A stretch of 64,000 bases of DNA from JADGRF01 sp036382515. Lineage in GTDB: Bacteria; Myxococcota_A; Polyangia; Polyangiales; JAFGIB01. A program made the translations under genes and the position numbers. Under the pieces are notes generated by a model. That model saw only the letters and a program-made list of their open reading frames with translations. It did not search any database and was not told where the DNA came from. This document shows, in pieces, positions 1 to 8,394 of this stretch. Each line of letters begins with the position of its first letter. Position 1 is the first letter of the stretch. Where the stretch lies: contig DASVHQ010000075.1 in the NCBI GenBank assembly GCA_036382515.1, positions 1-64,000 on the forward strand, given 5' to 3'.

Positions 1-107
1 AATTCCCCGCGATTTTCGCGCTACGAGGAATGGCGCTACGTAGCCATATACTTGACGTCACTGCATAATTTGGCAGACTCGCCGGCGCACTACATGGGGA
101 GATTTCG

Positions 108-713
108 ATGAGTCAAGGAAATCGACCGCTGCTTTTAGAGCAGCTTGCGCGATATGCGTACCAGTGGAGCCCTGAGAAAGTTTATCCGCTTTCCTCCGGC
201 GGGTTTAGCAATGAGTATCTCGACTGCAAGAGCGGGCTGAGCCGAGCCGAGGCGATGGCCGCGCTCGGCCCGCTGCTCTGTTCGATGCTCGATTCTTCGA
301 TCGCGGCGGTCGGCGGACTGACTATGGGCGCAGATCCGCTTGCAATGAGTGCAAGCCAAGCAAGCGCCCAGACAGGACGCGCGCTTCGTTGGTTCAGCGT
401 AAGAAAAGACGCTAAAGAACACGGCCTCAGGAAGAAGATCGAGGGCTCTGTTCGCCAAGGGGAACGCGTCGCAGTGTTTGACGACGTCGTGACCAAGGGC
501 GACTCGACCATCAAGGCAATTAGGGCGTGCAGAGACGCCGGTTTTGTCGTCGTCCAGGTGATCGTGTTGGTTGACCGCGAACAATTTGAGGGAATAGCCA
601 AGATCCGCCAAGAGGCGGGTGTTCCTGTTGACGCGATCTTCAAAAAGAGCGAGATCGCAACGGAATGGCACCGTCTCAATCCGATGCAGAACGGTTTGCG
701 CGCCACGGGCTGA
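108..713 (+). CDS. pyrE: orotate phosphoribosyltransferase-like protein
   Basis: This 201-residue protein fits the type I phosphoribosyltransferase family. Orotate phosphoribosyltransferase joins orotate to PRPP to make OMP in pyrimidine synthesis in the cytoplasm. The PRPP-binding signature VAVFDDVVTKGDS lies near residues 121-133. The catalytic-loop-like stretch FSVRKDAKEHGLRKKIEG lies near residues 96-113, and GGLTMGADPLA near 69-79; all fit OPRTases. The length is normal for the family (about 180-220). A GGGGAG ribosome-binding site sits just upstream of the ATG. Base composition looks less GC-rich than in later genes. The next reading frame overlaps its 3' end by 49 bp. Other pyrimidine genes are not in view, so a different purine or pyrimidine substrate cannot be excluded. 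Confidence 0.82.
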   Translation: MSQGNRPLLLEQLARYAYQWSPEKVYPLSSGGFSNEYLDCKSGLSRAEAMAALGPLLCSMLDSSIAAVGGLTMGADPLAMSASQASAQTGRALRWFSVRKDAKEHGLRKKIEGSVRQGERVAVFDDVVTKGDSTIKAIRACRDAGFVVVQVIVLVDREQFEGIAKIRQEAGVPVDAIFKKSEIATEWHRLNPMQNGLRATG

Positions 714-973
714 GAGGGATTCGCGCTCTGCTTGCCAAGCGGTTTAGCGGAGATCGCGTGATCCGGGACTCTGTCACTGGTGTGCTGGACTCGATTGTTG
801 ACGAATGGGACTCGCGAGAGCCGTTGCACAGCGCCAGTCACGGCCTGCTGATCGACGCGATCAAGCGCCCGCTCGAAGCGTTGTTGAGCCTTCCAATCAG
901 TGACGCGAAAGCATCCGCGGATCAGCTGTCGCGTGCTTGGGCGGAAGTGCGCCCGAAGCTCCAGTGGGGCTAG
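665..973 (+). CDS. hypothetical protein overlapping pyrE
   Basis: I do not recognise this 102-residue reading frame. It starts inside the last 49 bp of the pyrE-like gene in another frame, which would allow translational coupling. It reads as a soluble, mostly helical protein with a basic N-terminal half (HGLRGIRALLAKRF) and no membrane segment, signal peptide or catalytic motif. The overlap and shared orientation suggest a two-gene unit with pyrE. A spurious frame is possible, because the overlap is longer than usual for coupled genes. Confidence 0.4.
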   Translation: MAPSQSDAERFARHGLRGIRALLAKRFSGDRVIRDSVTGVLDSIVDEWDSREPLHSASHGLLIDAIKRPLEALLSLPISDAKASADQLSRAWAEVRPKLQWG

Positions 974-1230
974 GCTCGGGATAGACGGGTCTAGGTTGTT
1001 CGTCGAAGCGAAGCATGGGCGCCCGCTAGGCGGTGGCCGGATTTGAATCGCCGCAATTCAAACTGACCCACTACCTGAACTTCAGCTGCGAAGGCCCGCT
1101 CGCGGCGCCTCAGGTCGCGCGGCGCGCGGCTCCGCGACGCCGGTTCGACTTTACCACAACTGTCGCGGGCCCGCGTGCGCTGACGCTTCTGCGAGGCGGA
1201 AGGCGGGTTCTCGTCAGCTGCAAGTTCTAG

Positions 1231-1467
1231 TTAGGTGCCGCTGCTGCCAGCTGCTTTGCCGCGTTGCTCAGCGATCTTCTTGCGCAACGCCGCGTTGACC
1301 GCGTCGGAGGTCTTGTACTCGGCGGCCACGTCGGGATCGAGAACTACGACTTTCGATCCCTTGGCGAAACGGTCGGCGTACTTGCCCCGAACGCCTTTGG
1401 AGAAGTCGTACTCCGGCCTCATCTCAAGGTCCAAATCGTCATCCTTCTTCGTAGGTGCGCCGCTCAT
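1231..1467 (-). CDS. small YDFSKGVRGKY-type protein, possible antitoxin-like
   Basis: The 78-residue product starts at the internal ATG at 1467. The longer upstream frame is Arg/Ser-rich noise. It carries the recognisable pattern EYDFSKGVRGKYADRF followed by VVVLDPDVAAEYKTSDAVNAALR. Small proteins of this pattern are widespread in bacteria and are often annotated as hypothetical or as antitoxin/CopG-like components. The C-terminal half looks like a strand followed by a DNA-binding-like helix (SDAVNAALRKKI). No toxin partner is visible beside it; the neighbouring plus-strand frame is a glycosidase remnant. Function is inferred only from pattern memory. Confidence 0.6.
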   Translation of the reverse strand: MSGAPTKKDDDLDLEMRPEYDFSKGVRGKYADRFAKGSKVVVLDPDVAAEYKTSDAVNAALRKKIAEQRGKAAGSSGT

Positions 1468-1610
1468 GAGAAGTAGCCATTCTAGCACTGATGATTCGGA
1501 CAGTTTCGCCACGTTCCGCGTGTGCGACCACGACGAGCCGGCCGGAAGCGGTTTGGCCCAGCAAAAGCAGCCGGAATTCGTCCTCAGAATGGTCCGGATC
1601 GGGCGTCGTG

Positions 1611-2390
1611 ATCGACAAAGGATCGGCGAATGCGCCGATCGACTTTGGACCGCAGTACGGCTCGATCGCGCATCCCGATCAATTCCTGCCGTGGCTCGGA
1701 GGCTACGCGAACGTCGCGTACGCATTTCATCCCTACCAGCACGGCGCATGCTGTGGCGAGATTGGCGCCAGCGGCAGCGATCTCAGCGCGAGCGACCCGT
1801 ACGAGTCCGGCTTCTGCTCGTTCTACAAGGATGGCACCCAGTGGGACAACGCGAGCGGTGCGGCCTTGCCCGGCGGCAAGAGCTGCACGAACCAGGGTTA
1901 CGCGGCGACGCAAGACAAGAAGATGCCGCCTTGCACTTGGGTGAGCAGCGCGTGGAACCCGAGCACCCGTGCGGCCGGCCTGTGCGCTGGCGATCGCACG
2001 ATCTGCAACGCCAAGAGTGAAGCCGAATGCAGGGCCGTCGATTGGAGCTCACCCGACGTCGGCGGCTGGTCCAAGTACGCGCTGCCGATGACCAAGTTCG
2101 GCCCGCTGATCGCGACCGAGTTCGGCTCGTTCGATTGCAGCTCGGGCTTCGTCACCACGCCGCTGCGCTACATGAGGCAATTCGACGTGTCATACACCGC
2201 GTGGGCGCTCTGGCCCCAGAACAGCGGCGGACCAGCAGGCCTGGGCTCCTGCGGCTATCCGTGGATTATAACACCCGCGGCCGATCCTGGCGACTTCCAC
2301 GCGTGCTTGGATCCCGCGGCGTGCATGTCGCTGATGCAGCCGCTGCCCTGGGCAGGCGCGGCTACTCACACGGATCTGTTGAGCTACTGA
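1611..2390 (+). pseudogene. C-terminal half of a GH5-like glycoside hydrolase
   Basis: The family-like sequence begins near 1611 and runs to the stop at 2390. NVAYAFHPYQHGAC matches the conserved His-Tyr region of GH5 cellulase-type enzymes. LIATEFGSFDC resembles the strand carrying the nucleophile glutamate, and YTAWALWPQNSGG resembles the following Trp strand. The N-terminal half of the barrel, with the general-acid Asn-Glu pair, is missing. The first 40 residues of the open frame (from 1491) are Arg/Ser-rich and unlike the family, and there is no signal peptide. The remainder is Cys-rich, as in secreted myxobacterial enzymes. A decayed secreted polysaccharide hydrolase is the best reading. 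Confidence 0.6.
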
Positions 2391-2403
2391 CGGCACGTCG
2401 CCG

Positions 2404-2526
2404 TCAGCTCAGGATCTGCGTGATCGGGCCGGTGCAGTACTGCGCGTCTCCCACGCTCGCTAGCTGCACGCCCATGACTTTCGCCAAGGTGAGCAGGAGA
2501 TCGTTGTGCGTGCGATCGACGACACC
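2404..2526 (-). pseudogene. C-terminal tail of a DUF1552-like protein
   Basis: The minus-strand frame ends in VVDRTHNDLLLTLAKVMGV and GDAQYCTGPITQILS. This resembles the C-terminus of DUF1552 family proteins, in which an HNDLL helix is followed by a G-D and CTGPL ending. DUF1552 proteins are usually 400 residues or more; here only about 40 residues remain and the upstream frame is unrelated. It converges on the GH5-like remnant, with 13 bp between their ends. It is a gene scrap, and the assignment rests on one short segment. Confidence 0.4.
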
Positions 2527-2670
2527 GCTCGTGGGGACCGATCGTCGAGCCGGCCATGGCCCGCCGGGTTTCTTCGGACCACGAGTGCCCTGGTAAGATA
2601 GCCTTCGGTCGCCTCGCGCGAGCCCCATTTTGTGCTGCCTGCGCGTAGCTAGAAACTCCTGGAGGAGAAC

Positions 2671-3090
2671 ATGAAGAACTCGGGCGCGAGCCAGGACCAG
2701 TCCGCATCGGAGCTCATCTCGAAAAGAATCGCCGAGCTCTTGGACTGGCGCGGGGAAACCCTCGGCAAGATGCGCAAGCTCATCAAGGAGGCAGACCCGG
2801 ACGTCGTCGAGGAGTGGAAGTGGATGGGCACTCCGGTTTGGTCGCACGACGGCATTCTCTGCACTGGCGAATCGTACAAGAAGGTCGTGAAGCTCACCTT
2901 CGCCAAGGGCGCGTCTCTGAAAGATCCGGCGCGTCTCTTCAACTCGAGTCTCGACGGGAACGTACGGCGCGCGATCGACATCCACGAAGGTGAAGCAGTC
3001 GACGCGTCCGCCTTCAAGGCACTCGTTCGGCAGGCGGTTGCACTCAACCGCTCTGGCAAGTCGAAACCTGCAAAGAAAGCGAAGCCCTGA
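2671..3090 (+). CDS. DUF1801 domain protein
   Basis: A 139-residue soluble protein that matches the DUF1801 (YdhG-like, frataxin-like fold) family. It has an N-terminal helix, LRKLIKEADPD-type spacing (MRKLIKEADPDVVEEWKWMG near residues 31-50), then TPVWSHDGILCTGESYKKVVKLTFAKGA and a LFNSSLDGN segment. Biochemical roles in this family are poorly defined. A GGAG ribosome-binding site lies about 8 bp before the ATG. The C-terminus is a Lys-rich tail (SGKSKPAKKAKP). It is one of the few intact genes among remnants, and it is monocistronic by spacing. Confidence 0.75.
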   Translation: MKNSGASQDQSASELISKRIAELLDWRGETLGKMRKLIKEADPDVVEEWKWMGTPVWSHDGILCTGESYKKVVKLTFAKGASLKDPARLFNSSLDGNVRRAIDIHEGEAVDASAFKALVRQAVALNRSGKSKPAKKAKP

Positions 3091-3123
3091 GGGAGTGCGG
3101 CCCTGACCTGCCGCCCTCAGCGT

Positions 3124-3552
3124 GTGTTGCGCTTCACGCCGGGCGGCAGCGAGCCGGGTGGCAGCTCGTGCTGGCGCCAGATGGTCGCCGCAAGCAACGC
3201 GGGTGTGATGCCGTTCCGCGACGAAGGTGCGGACGAAGCGCTCGCCGCCTGCCTCGCCGATGGCACCTTCCGCTGCACGACCGATCGCTCCGTCATCAGC
3301 GCATGCGAGGTGGTGGTCACCGTGATCGGCACGCCCATCGGTGGCCACCTGAACCCCGAGACCGACGCCGTGCAGCGCTCGATACCATGCAACTACCCTT
3401 CGAGCAGCGTGGCCTGTGGCAGCGCGATGTGCAGCGGCGCGACCTACACCCCGGCTGGCTCCTGCAACGCAGCCGGCTCGTGCAGCGCCGGCTCACCGAT
3501 CAACTGTTCTGCTGCGCCCCCGAACACGTTGTGCAACGCCGCCGGTGGCTGA
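3124..3552 (+). pseudogene. chimeric remnant: nucleotide-sugar dehydrogenase fragment joined to a Cys-rich tail
   Basis: Residues about 24-89 (AGVMPFRDEGADEALAACLA, then EVVVTVIGTPIGGHLNPETD) resemble the N-terminal NAD-binding region of UDP-sugar dehydrogenases of the WbpA/Ugd family. The GTPxxxHLNP motif follows the beta-strand with the usual spacing. At about position 3388 the frame switches to a Cys/Ser/Ala-rich sequence (CGSAMCSGATYTPAGSC) typical of myxobacterial Cys-rich secreted proteins. The Rossmann glycine loop upstream and all of the catalytic half (Cys nucleophile) are missing. Two unrelated gene pieces therefore lie in one open frame. It is very unlikely to be an active dehydrogenase. 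Confidence 0.5.
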
Positions 3553-3962
3553 ACAACGATCGAAGTGGAGTCCGGCGGCCGGCGGCGCAATTCTCACGAT
3601 CGAGGGCGAAGTGGCTCGGGTCGGCATTCGTGCCGAGCCACGTGCCAAACCGTGCGGCGACGAAGGCCTCACCCATGCATGGCTGCCGGGCGCGGTCGCC
3701 CGCGCAGATCCCGGGGTGCGAGGGTCGAAGAACGTGCGCTGAACAGCTCGGGGGCCCACGCCGACGATGGTGGGGCATCGCACCATTTCAAGCCCGCGCG
3801 GGCAGTTCTCCATGGGAGAGCCTACGCTCCCGGGCCAAAAAAAAGCGCGCAGACCGCTGCGCATTGTGGACAGCGCGGCGGTCGGCCACTAAGATGCGGC
3901 GGTCGGCGTGGGGATGCGCTGGCGCGGCCTGCGTCGGCACTTGTCCGAGGAATTCACGAATC
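3553..3962. other. no gene recognised
   Basis: All open frames here are short and have no family-like sequence. It contains a run of eight A with an adjacent small hairpin (3837-3862) and a direct repeat of GCGGCGGTCGGC around 3881-3907. The last bases hold a GAGGAA ribosome-binding site for the lipoprotein gene at 3963. Confidence 0.5.
3837..3862 (-). terminator. possible minus-strand intrinsic terminator
   Basis: Eight A (3837-3844) precede a GCGCA/TGCGC hairpin (3847-3862). Read on the minus strand this is a short GC stem followed by eight T. No intact minus-strand gene lies just upstream of it, so it may serve lost genes or be chance. Confidence 0.25.
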
Positions 3963-4313
3963 ATGACCAAGCATCGCAACCTCTTGCTCGTAGCTTTGTT
4001 CGCCTGCCTGCTGATCGCTTCCTGTAACACGAAGAGCGGCACAGTGGCTGTGACCGACGGCGGCCCGTCCGATGGTGCCACCGGCACCGATGGCGCCACC
4101 GGCACCTGCGGCAACGGCGTGGTCGACGGCACCGAGCTGTGTGACGGCACCGATCTGAACGGCAACACCTGCAACAGCGCAACTCAAGGCGTAATGACGA
4201 GCGGCACGCTGGCTTGCGACGCGAGCTGCCACTTCGAGCTCACGGCTTGCACCGGCGGCGACGACGGTGGCGTCGACGACGGCGGCAACGGCAGCGGCGG
4301 CGCAGGCGGCTGA
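3963..4313 (+). CDS. Cys-rich lipoprotein with a myxo-type disulfide motif
   Basis: A 117-residue lipoprotein. The signal peptide ends in the lipobox LIAS-C (Cys about residue 21), so the mature protein should be acylated and exported. An Asp/Gly/Thr-rich linker follows. The motif CGNGVVDGTELCDGTDLNGN is the CGNG...GE.CD pattern of the Cys-rich repeat common in Myxococcota surface proteins. A second Cys group (LACDASCHFELTAC) and an Asp/Gly-rich tail complete it. The ATG at 3963 was chosen because the signal peptide begins there; the frame upstream is unrelated. No enzymatic role is visible. A GGGCTTCGGCCC hairpin lies just after the stop (4321-4332). Confidence 0.75.
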   Translation: MTKHRNLLLVALFACLLIASCNTKSGTVAVTDGGPSDGATGTDGATGTCGNGVVDGTELCDGTDLNGNTCNSATQGVMTSGTLACDASCHFELTACTGGDDGGVDDGGNGSGGAGG

Positions 4314-4463
4314 GCATAGAGGGCTTCGGCCCGAAGCGAGCGGGTAGCACTCGGCGCTGCAACGAGGGTCGCACGAGCGCAGGGTCAAGCTCCCTGTTGC
4401 GTGCGGCCCTTTTGCGTTCGGGTGACGTGCGCCTGTGCTTCGGTGTTATCGTGCCGCGGCGCG

Positions 4464-5576
4464 ATGCTGCCGCCGCTACAGGAGCGCCCACAGCGCGTCG
4501 TCGAGATCGATCGGCTCAAGGGCCTGGCCATGCTGGGCGTGATCTGCATCCATGCGAAGCTCGGCGACGGCACCGAGCTCTACGAGCAGCTCATCAACCG
4601 GGCGGTGCCCGTGTTCGTGGTGCTGTTCGGCGCCACCTCGGAGCTGTGGTGGAGCGCGCAGTCGGCGCGCGTCGCGCTCGGCGGTGAAGCCCGCGGCGCG
4701 TTGCACGCGTGGTACCGCACGCGCGGGCTACGGCTCCTGGTCCCTGCATGGAGCGCGGTCACGCTGTGGTGGCTGATGGCCTACGCTCTGGGCGCGACGA
4801 CGCCCCGCCATCTGAGCTGGCTGCAGCTTGGCGTCAGCTACCTCGGGTATGCGCCCTGGATCGGCATCAGCTGGTTCGTAACGCTGGTGTTGCAGCTGGT
4901 GCTGGTCTTCCCCGCCTTGCGCTGGGTCCAGCTGCGCCTCGGCGACCTCGCGACCTTGCTCGTGGCCTTCGGCCTCAGCAGCCTTTGCACCTGGGAGCTG
5001 TGGCAGATCGTCGACTTCGGTTATCGCCACCTCGGCAGCGGCGTGCCGAAGCCTGGCTGGTACTACTTCTGGATTTTCTCGCCGCGCTTCTTCTGGCAGG
5101 TCGCCGCCGGCAGCTGCATCGCACGCTTCTGGCATGCACGCCCAAGCGCACGCGTCACTGTGGTGGCCGCTGGCGTGTTCGTCGTGTCGGTCGTGCTCTC
5201 GCACGTGGCTCGCGGTGCACAGGATGACGTCTTCGCCGGGCCGCTGCGTGAGCAGATCGTGATGCGCTTCGGCGACGTGCCGCTGGCCCTGGCGCTGCTC
5301 GGCGTGGCGGGCTGGCTGTGCGCGCAGGGGCGCGCCGCGCGCTTCCTCGTCTGGCTCGGCCTTGCGTCGTGGGGCGTCTACCTCGGGCACATGCTGGTCC
5401 ACGAGCTGTTCCACCTGACACACCACGCACCCGAGACCGGCCCCACAGCGCGCCGTGTGCTCTACGCGCTGACGCTGCTCGGTGGCGGCTGCGCGCTCGC
5501 CCGGCTCGGTGACCGGTTGCGGAGCCTGCTCGCTGCGTGGCTGACGCGTGGCAAGCCCGGCGTGCCCGGGTCGTGA
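4464..5576 (+). CDS. acyltransferase family 3 membrane protein (copy A)
   Basis: A 370-residue multispanning protein of the acyltransferase 3 / OafA-like family, which moves acyl groups onto sugars or lipids at the inner membrane. The N-terminal signature EIDRLKGLAMLGVICIHAKL, with the catalytic-type His in the first membrane helix, is followed by an Arg-rich loop (WYRTRGLRLLVPAW) and roughly ten hydrophobic segments, ending in SWGVYLGHMLVHELFH. The start at 4464 puts the signature near the N-terminus; the upstream 21 codons look non-coding. A diverged paralogue sits at 10805. It opens the membrane block that continues with MBOAT and YfhO genes. Confidence 0.8.
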   Translation: MLPPLQERPQRVVEIDRLKGLAMLGVICIHAKLGDGTELYEQLINRAVPVFVVLFGATSELWWSAQSARVALGGEARGALHAWYRTRGLRLLVPAWSAVTLWWLMAYALGATTPRHLSWLQLGVSYLGYAPWIGISWFVTLVLQLVLVFPALRWVQLRLGDLATLLVAFGLSSLCTWELWQIVDFGYRHLGSGVPKPGWYYFWIFSPRFFWQVAAGSCIARFWHARPSARVTVVAAGVFVVSVVLSHVARGAQDDVFAGPLREQIVMRFGDVPLALALLGVAGWLCAQGRAARFLVWLGLASWGVYLGHMLVHELFHLTHHAPETGPTARRVLYALTLLGGGCALARLGDRLRSLLAAWLTRGKPGVPGS

Positions 5577-5625
5577 GGCGCCGGCATGGCTTCGCCGCCC
5601 GCGCTGCGCTTATCATGCCGCGCTG

Positions 5626-6441
5626 ATGCTTCAGCAGCCGCCACCGGGGTCGACGCGCGCACGACCCTTGCGCTCGGTCAGCCTGTTCGCGCTCGCGTTC
5701 GCGGCGAGCTCCGTCTGTGTGTGGTTCGTAGCGCTGCGCTTGGTCGAGGCAGCGGGCATCGGCCCGGTGGGCATGTCGCTCGATCTCGCCTGCATGTTCG
5801 GGTTCGAGCTGCCGAACAACTTCGCTGAACCCTATCTCTCTCGTAGCCCTTCCGAATTCTGGCGACGCTGGCGCACCTCGCTCTCACGCTGGCTGCGCGA
5901 CTATCTCTACATCCCGCTGGGCGGCAATCGTCGCGGCCCAGTGCGCACCAGCCTGCACCTGCTCCTCACGATGCTGCTCGGCGGCTTGTGGCACGGCGCG
6001 AGCTGGACCTTCGTCGCGTGGGGCGGCTTGCATGGCTTGCTGCTGTTGGCGGAGCGCGCGTTCCGGCCTGGCACGCGCGACGAAGCGGTCGCGCTGCGTG
6101 CGCGTGATCTCCCGCAGGTCGTGCTGCTCTTCCAGTGCGTGTGTCTCATCTGGGTGGCGTTCCGCGCGCCGACGCTCGGCGTCGCGCTCGAGATATGGAA
6201 GGGGTTGTTCACCCAGAGCTACGGCATGGGCTGGCCCGTGCTGCCGGTGTTTGTGGTGGCCAGCTGCGCCGTTCTGCATTTCGTGGAGCGCGCGTTGCGT
6301 CCGCGTCTGCCCGAGCTGCAAGCGCGCATCGCCATCTCGCCGTGCGGCTCGCTGCTGGAAGGCGCCGCGTTCGGTACGATCGTGACCACAGCCATCGTCG
6401 CCTCCGGCGCAGGCGCCGAGCTCATCCACTTTCAGTTCTGA
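5626..6441 (+). CDS. MBOAT O-acyltransferase, N-terminally shortened
   Basis: A 271-residue protein matching the C-terminal half of AlgI-type MBOAT O-acyltransferases. The run EFWRRWRTSLSRWLRDYLYI, then PLGGNRRG, then LLGGLWHGASWTFVAWGGLHG with the conserved His is diagnostic. AlgI-like proteins are about 450-500 residues, and the first six or so membrane helices are missing. They are replaced by one hydrophobic segment after a Pro/Arg-rich start. The sequence becomes family-like only from about SLDLACMFGFELPNNF. It is either a pseudogene or a reduced protein. The YfhO-type gene begins 9 bp after its stop, so these look cotranscribed. Confidence 0.7.
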   Translation: MLQQPPPGSTRARPLRSVSLFALAFAASSVCVWFVALRLVEAAGIGPVGMSLDLACMFGFELPNNFAEPYLSRSPSEFWRRWRTSLSRWLRDYLYIPLGGNRRGPVRTSLHLLLTMLLGGLWHGASWTFVAWGGLHGLLLLAERAFRPGTRDEAVALRARDLPQVVLLFQCVCLIWVAFRAPTLGVALEIWKGLFTQSYGMGWPVLPVFVVASCAVLHFVERALRPRLPELQARIAISPCGSLLEGAAFGTIVTTAIVASGAGAELIHFQF

Positions 6442-6450
6442 GGCGCGCAG

Positions 6451-8385
6451 GTGCACAAGGGCCGACTCTCGTTCTTGTTGGTGGTCGCCTTGGTGACCGG
6501 CTTCTGGTGGCCTGCCTTGTGGGACGGCAAGGTGCTGATCCACGGAGACGCCGCGCTCGTCGGCCTGCCGCTCTTGCGCTTGCTCTCGCATGCGTTGCAC
6601 GGCCGACAGTCGTTGCTTTGGCTCAGCGGCATCACGGGCGGACACCCGCTCTTCGCCGAAGGGCAGGGCGGCTTCGCGAACCCGCTCAGCTGCCTGGTCG
6701 CGTATCTCTTCGACCCTCCGTACGGGCTCGGCGTCCTGCACTGGTTGAGTGTGCTGATCGGCGCGGGCGGTGTGTACGCCTTGTGTCGTTCGCTCGAGCT
6801 CACGCGTTGGTCCGCGACGTTCGCGAGCATCGCCGTGGTGTTCTTGGGCACGTGGGTCGCGTCGCAGCACAACCTGCCGGTGTCTGTGACCCTGGCTTGG
6901 TCGCCTTGGCTGATGCTGGCCGTCGAGCGTTGGCTGAAGGAGCCGTTGCTCGGTCGCGCGGCGTGGATGGCGATCCCCGCGGCGCTCCTGGTCTTCGCCG
7001 GTTACCCGCAGGTCACCCACGGCACGCTTCTCTACGTGACGGTGTTGCTGCTCGCGCGCGTGCTCGACGGGCCGAGCCGACGCTTCGTGATCGACCACCG
7101 GCGACAGCTCACGCTCACCGGGCTGTGCGCCATCGGCCTGGCCGCTGCATTGTCGGCGATGCAGCTACTGCCGCTCTTGGAGCTGGTGCAGCTGTCGCAT
7201 CGAAGCGGCGGCACCGCGCTGGTGTTGCAGGGCTTGGTCCCGGCGGCCTGGGTCTGGAAGGGCCTCTTGTACTTCTATCTCGGCCCGGCTTCCGAAGGAC
7301 AGAACCTCTACGGTTTGGGCAGCATCGTGGTTGCGCTGCTCTCGGGCCTGGTGCTCTTCGTACACACGCCACCGCGAGTCATGGGCCACGTGCTCGGCAC
7401 GGGCTTGCTTTTCAACCTCGGGATGGCGTCTGCCTCGCCGTTGTTCCGTGTGCTCTACGCGCAGCGCTTGATCCCGGGCCTGCACAGCTATCGCTCGATG
7501 CACGTGTTCTTCGCGGTCGCCGTGATCGGCTTGGCGGTGATCGCAGCTCAGGTGCTCGACAGCGTGTCGCGAGAGCGCGTGCGGTGGTGGTCGTGGTGGC
7601 AGAGGCGCCACGCCCTCGGCGTTTTGGCTCTTTCGCTCTATGCAACCGTGGCCCTCTTCGTGTGCTGGCACCACTACGTGTCGGCCTTCTCCACGGCCGC
7701 GCTCGTTGCGCCCGTGCTCGTCTGTGCCAGCTACGTCGTCTGCACACGCCTCGGGCAGCGCGCGTGGTTCCCGCTTGCCGCAGCGGTCATACTGGCGCTC
7801 GACGCCTCCGCGTTGCGCATGCACGCGTTCCAGTTCTACCAGCGCTCGGTGCTGGACATGCCAGCGTCCATCGCAGCCGTGACGACCGATCCCGCGCTGT
7901 CCGATTACCGCGCGGTCAGCATGACCTCCGCCGAGGCGATGACCTTCTTGTCACCTCGCGACGCACGCATAGAGCGCTCGTACCGCAGAGCGCTCGGAGG
8001 CTTGGCTGCGCTGCCTGGGCTCACTTGGCGGATCGCATCGCTCGATGGCGCGCTGGCGTTGCCCCTCGGCAGGTGGACGTCGATCGCTTCGGCGGTGCAG
8101 GCCGAGGTGTTCGCAGTCAAAGGAAGCGCTGCACCGGGACTGCGGCTCATGGACATCCTGGGCGTCCGCTACGTCGCGGTGAACAAACCGCTTCCGACGC
8201 AAGCCATGTCGCTCGTCTCTCGCAACCGCGAAACCGGCGTGCTGATCTACCGCAACGCTGCAGCCAAGCCGCGGTTTCAAGTGTATTTCGACGCAGCGCT
8301 GGCACGCAGCCCCGGCGACGCGTTGGCGCGCTTGCAGTCGGCCGAGCACGAAACGCTGTGGCTCGAGCAAGGCACCAGCGCGTAG
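6451..8385 (+). CDS. YfhO-family membrane protein, N-terminal part ending at an in-frame TAG
   Basis: A 644-residue multispanning protein with a GTG start 9 bp after the MBOAT gene. WDGKVLIHGDAALVGLPLLR near the first helix and the ten or more hydrophobic segments that follow fit the YfhO family, which in Gram-positives helps glycosylate lipoteichoic acid and has a GT-C-like fold. The soluble region after about residue 470 (SDYRAVSMTSAEAMTFLSPR, VRYVAVNKPL) is typical. The frame stops at TAG 8383-8385, and the family's C-terminal domain continues in the same frame from 8395. Full-length would be about 763 residues. It is either a nonsense-mutated gene or a sequence error. Confidence 0.75.
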   Translation: MHKGRLSFLLVVALVTGFWWPALWDGKVLIHGDAALVGLPLLRLLSHALHGRQSLLWLSGITGGHPLFAEGQGGFANPLSCLVAYLFDPPYGLGVLHWLSVLIGAGGVYALCRSLELTRWSATFASIAVVFLGTWVASQHNLPVSVTLAWSPWLMLAVERWLKEPLLGRAAWMAIPAALLVFAGYPQVTHGTLLYVTVLLLARVLDGPSRRFVIDHRRQLTLTGLCAIGLAAALSAMQLLPLLELVQLSHRSGGTALVLQGLVPAAWVWKGLLYFYLGPASEGQNLYGLGSIVVALLSGLVLFVHTPPRVMGHVLGTGLLFNLGMASASPLFRVLYAQRLIPGLHSYRSMHVFFAVAVIGLAVIAAQVLDSVSRERVRWWSWWQRRHALGVLALSLYATVALFVCWHHYVSAFSTAALVAPVLVCASYVVCTRLGQRAWFPLAAAVILALDASALRMHAFQFYQRSVLDMPASIAAVTTDPALSDYRAVSMTSAEAMTFLSPRDARIERSYRRALGGLAALPGLTWRIASLDGALALPLGRWTSIASAVQAEVFAVKGSAAPGLRLMDILGVRYVAVNKPLPTQAMSLVSRNRETGVLIYRNAAAKPRFQVYFDAALARSPGDALARLQSAEHETLWLEQGTSA

Positions 8386-8394
8386 CCGCCGCCG

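Noticed and set aside
1033..1230. tRNA-like GGATTTGAATC box and a small open frame
   Set aside because: The T-arm pairing fails and no anticodon or acceptor stem can be built; the frame is Arg-rich and has no support.
3168..4313. single 381-residue protein
   Set aside because: Only the last 117 residues form a sensible protein (lipoprotein with its own ribosome-binding site and signal); the rest is noise over a remnant.
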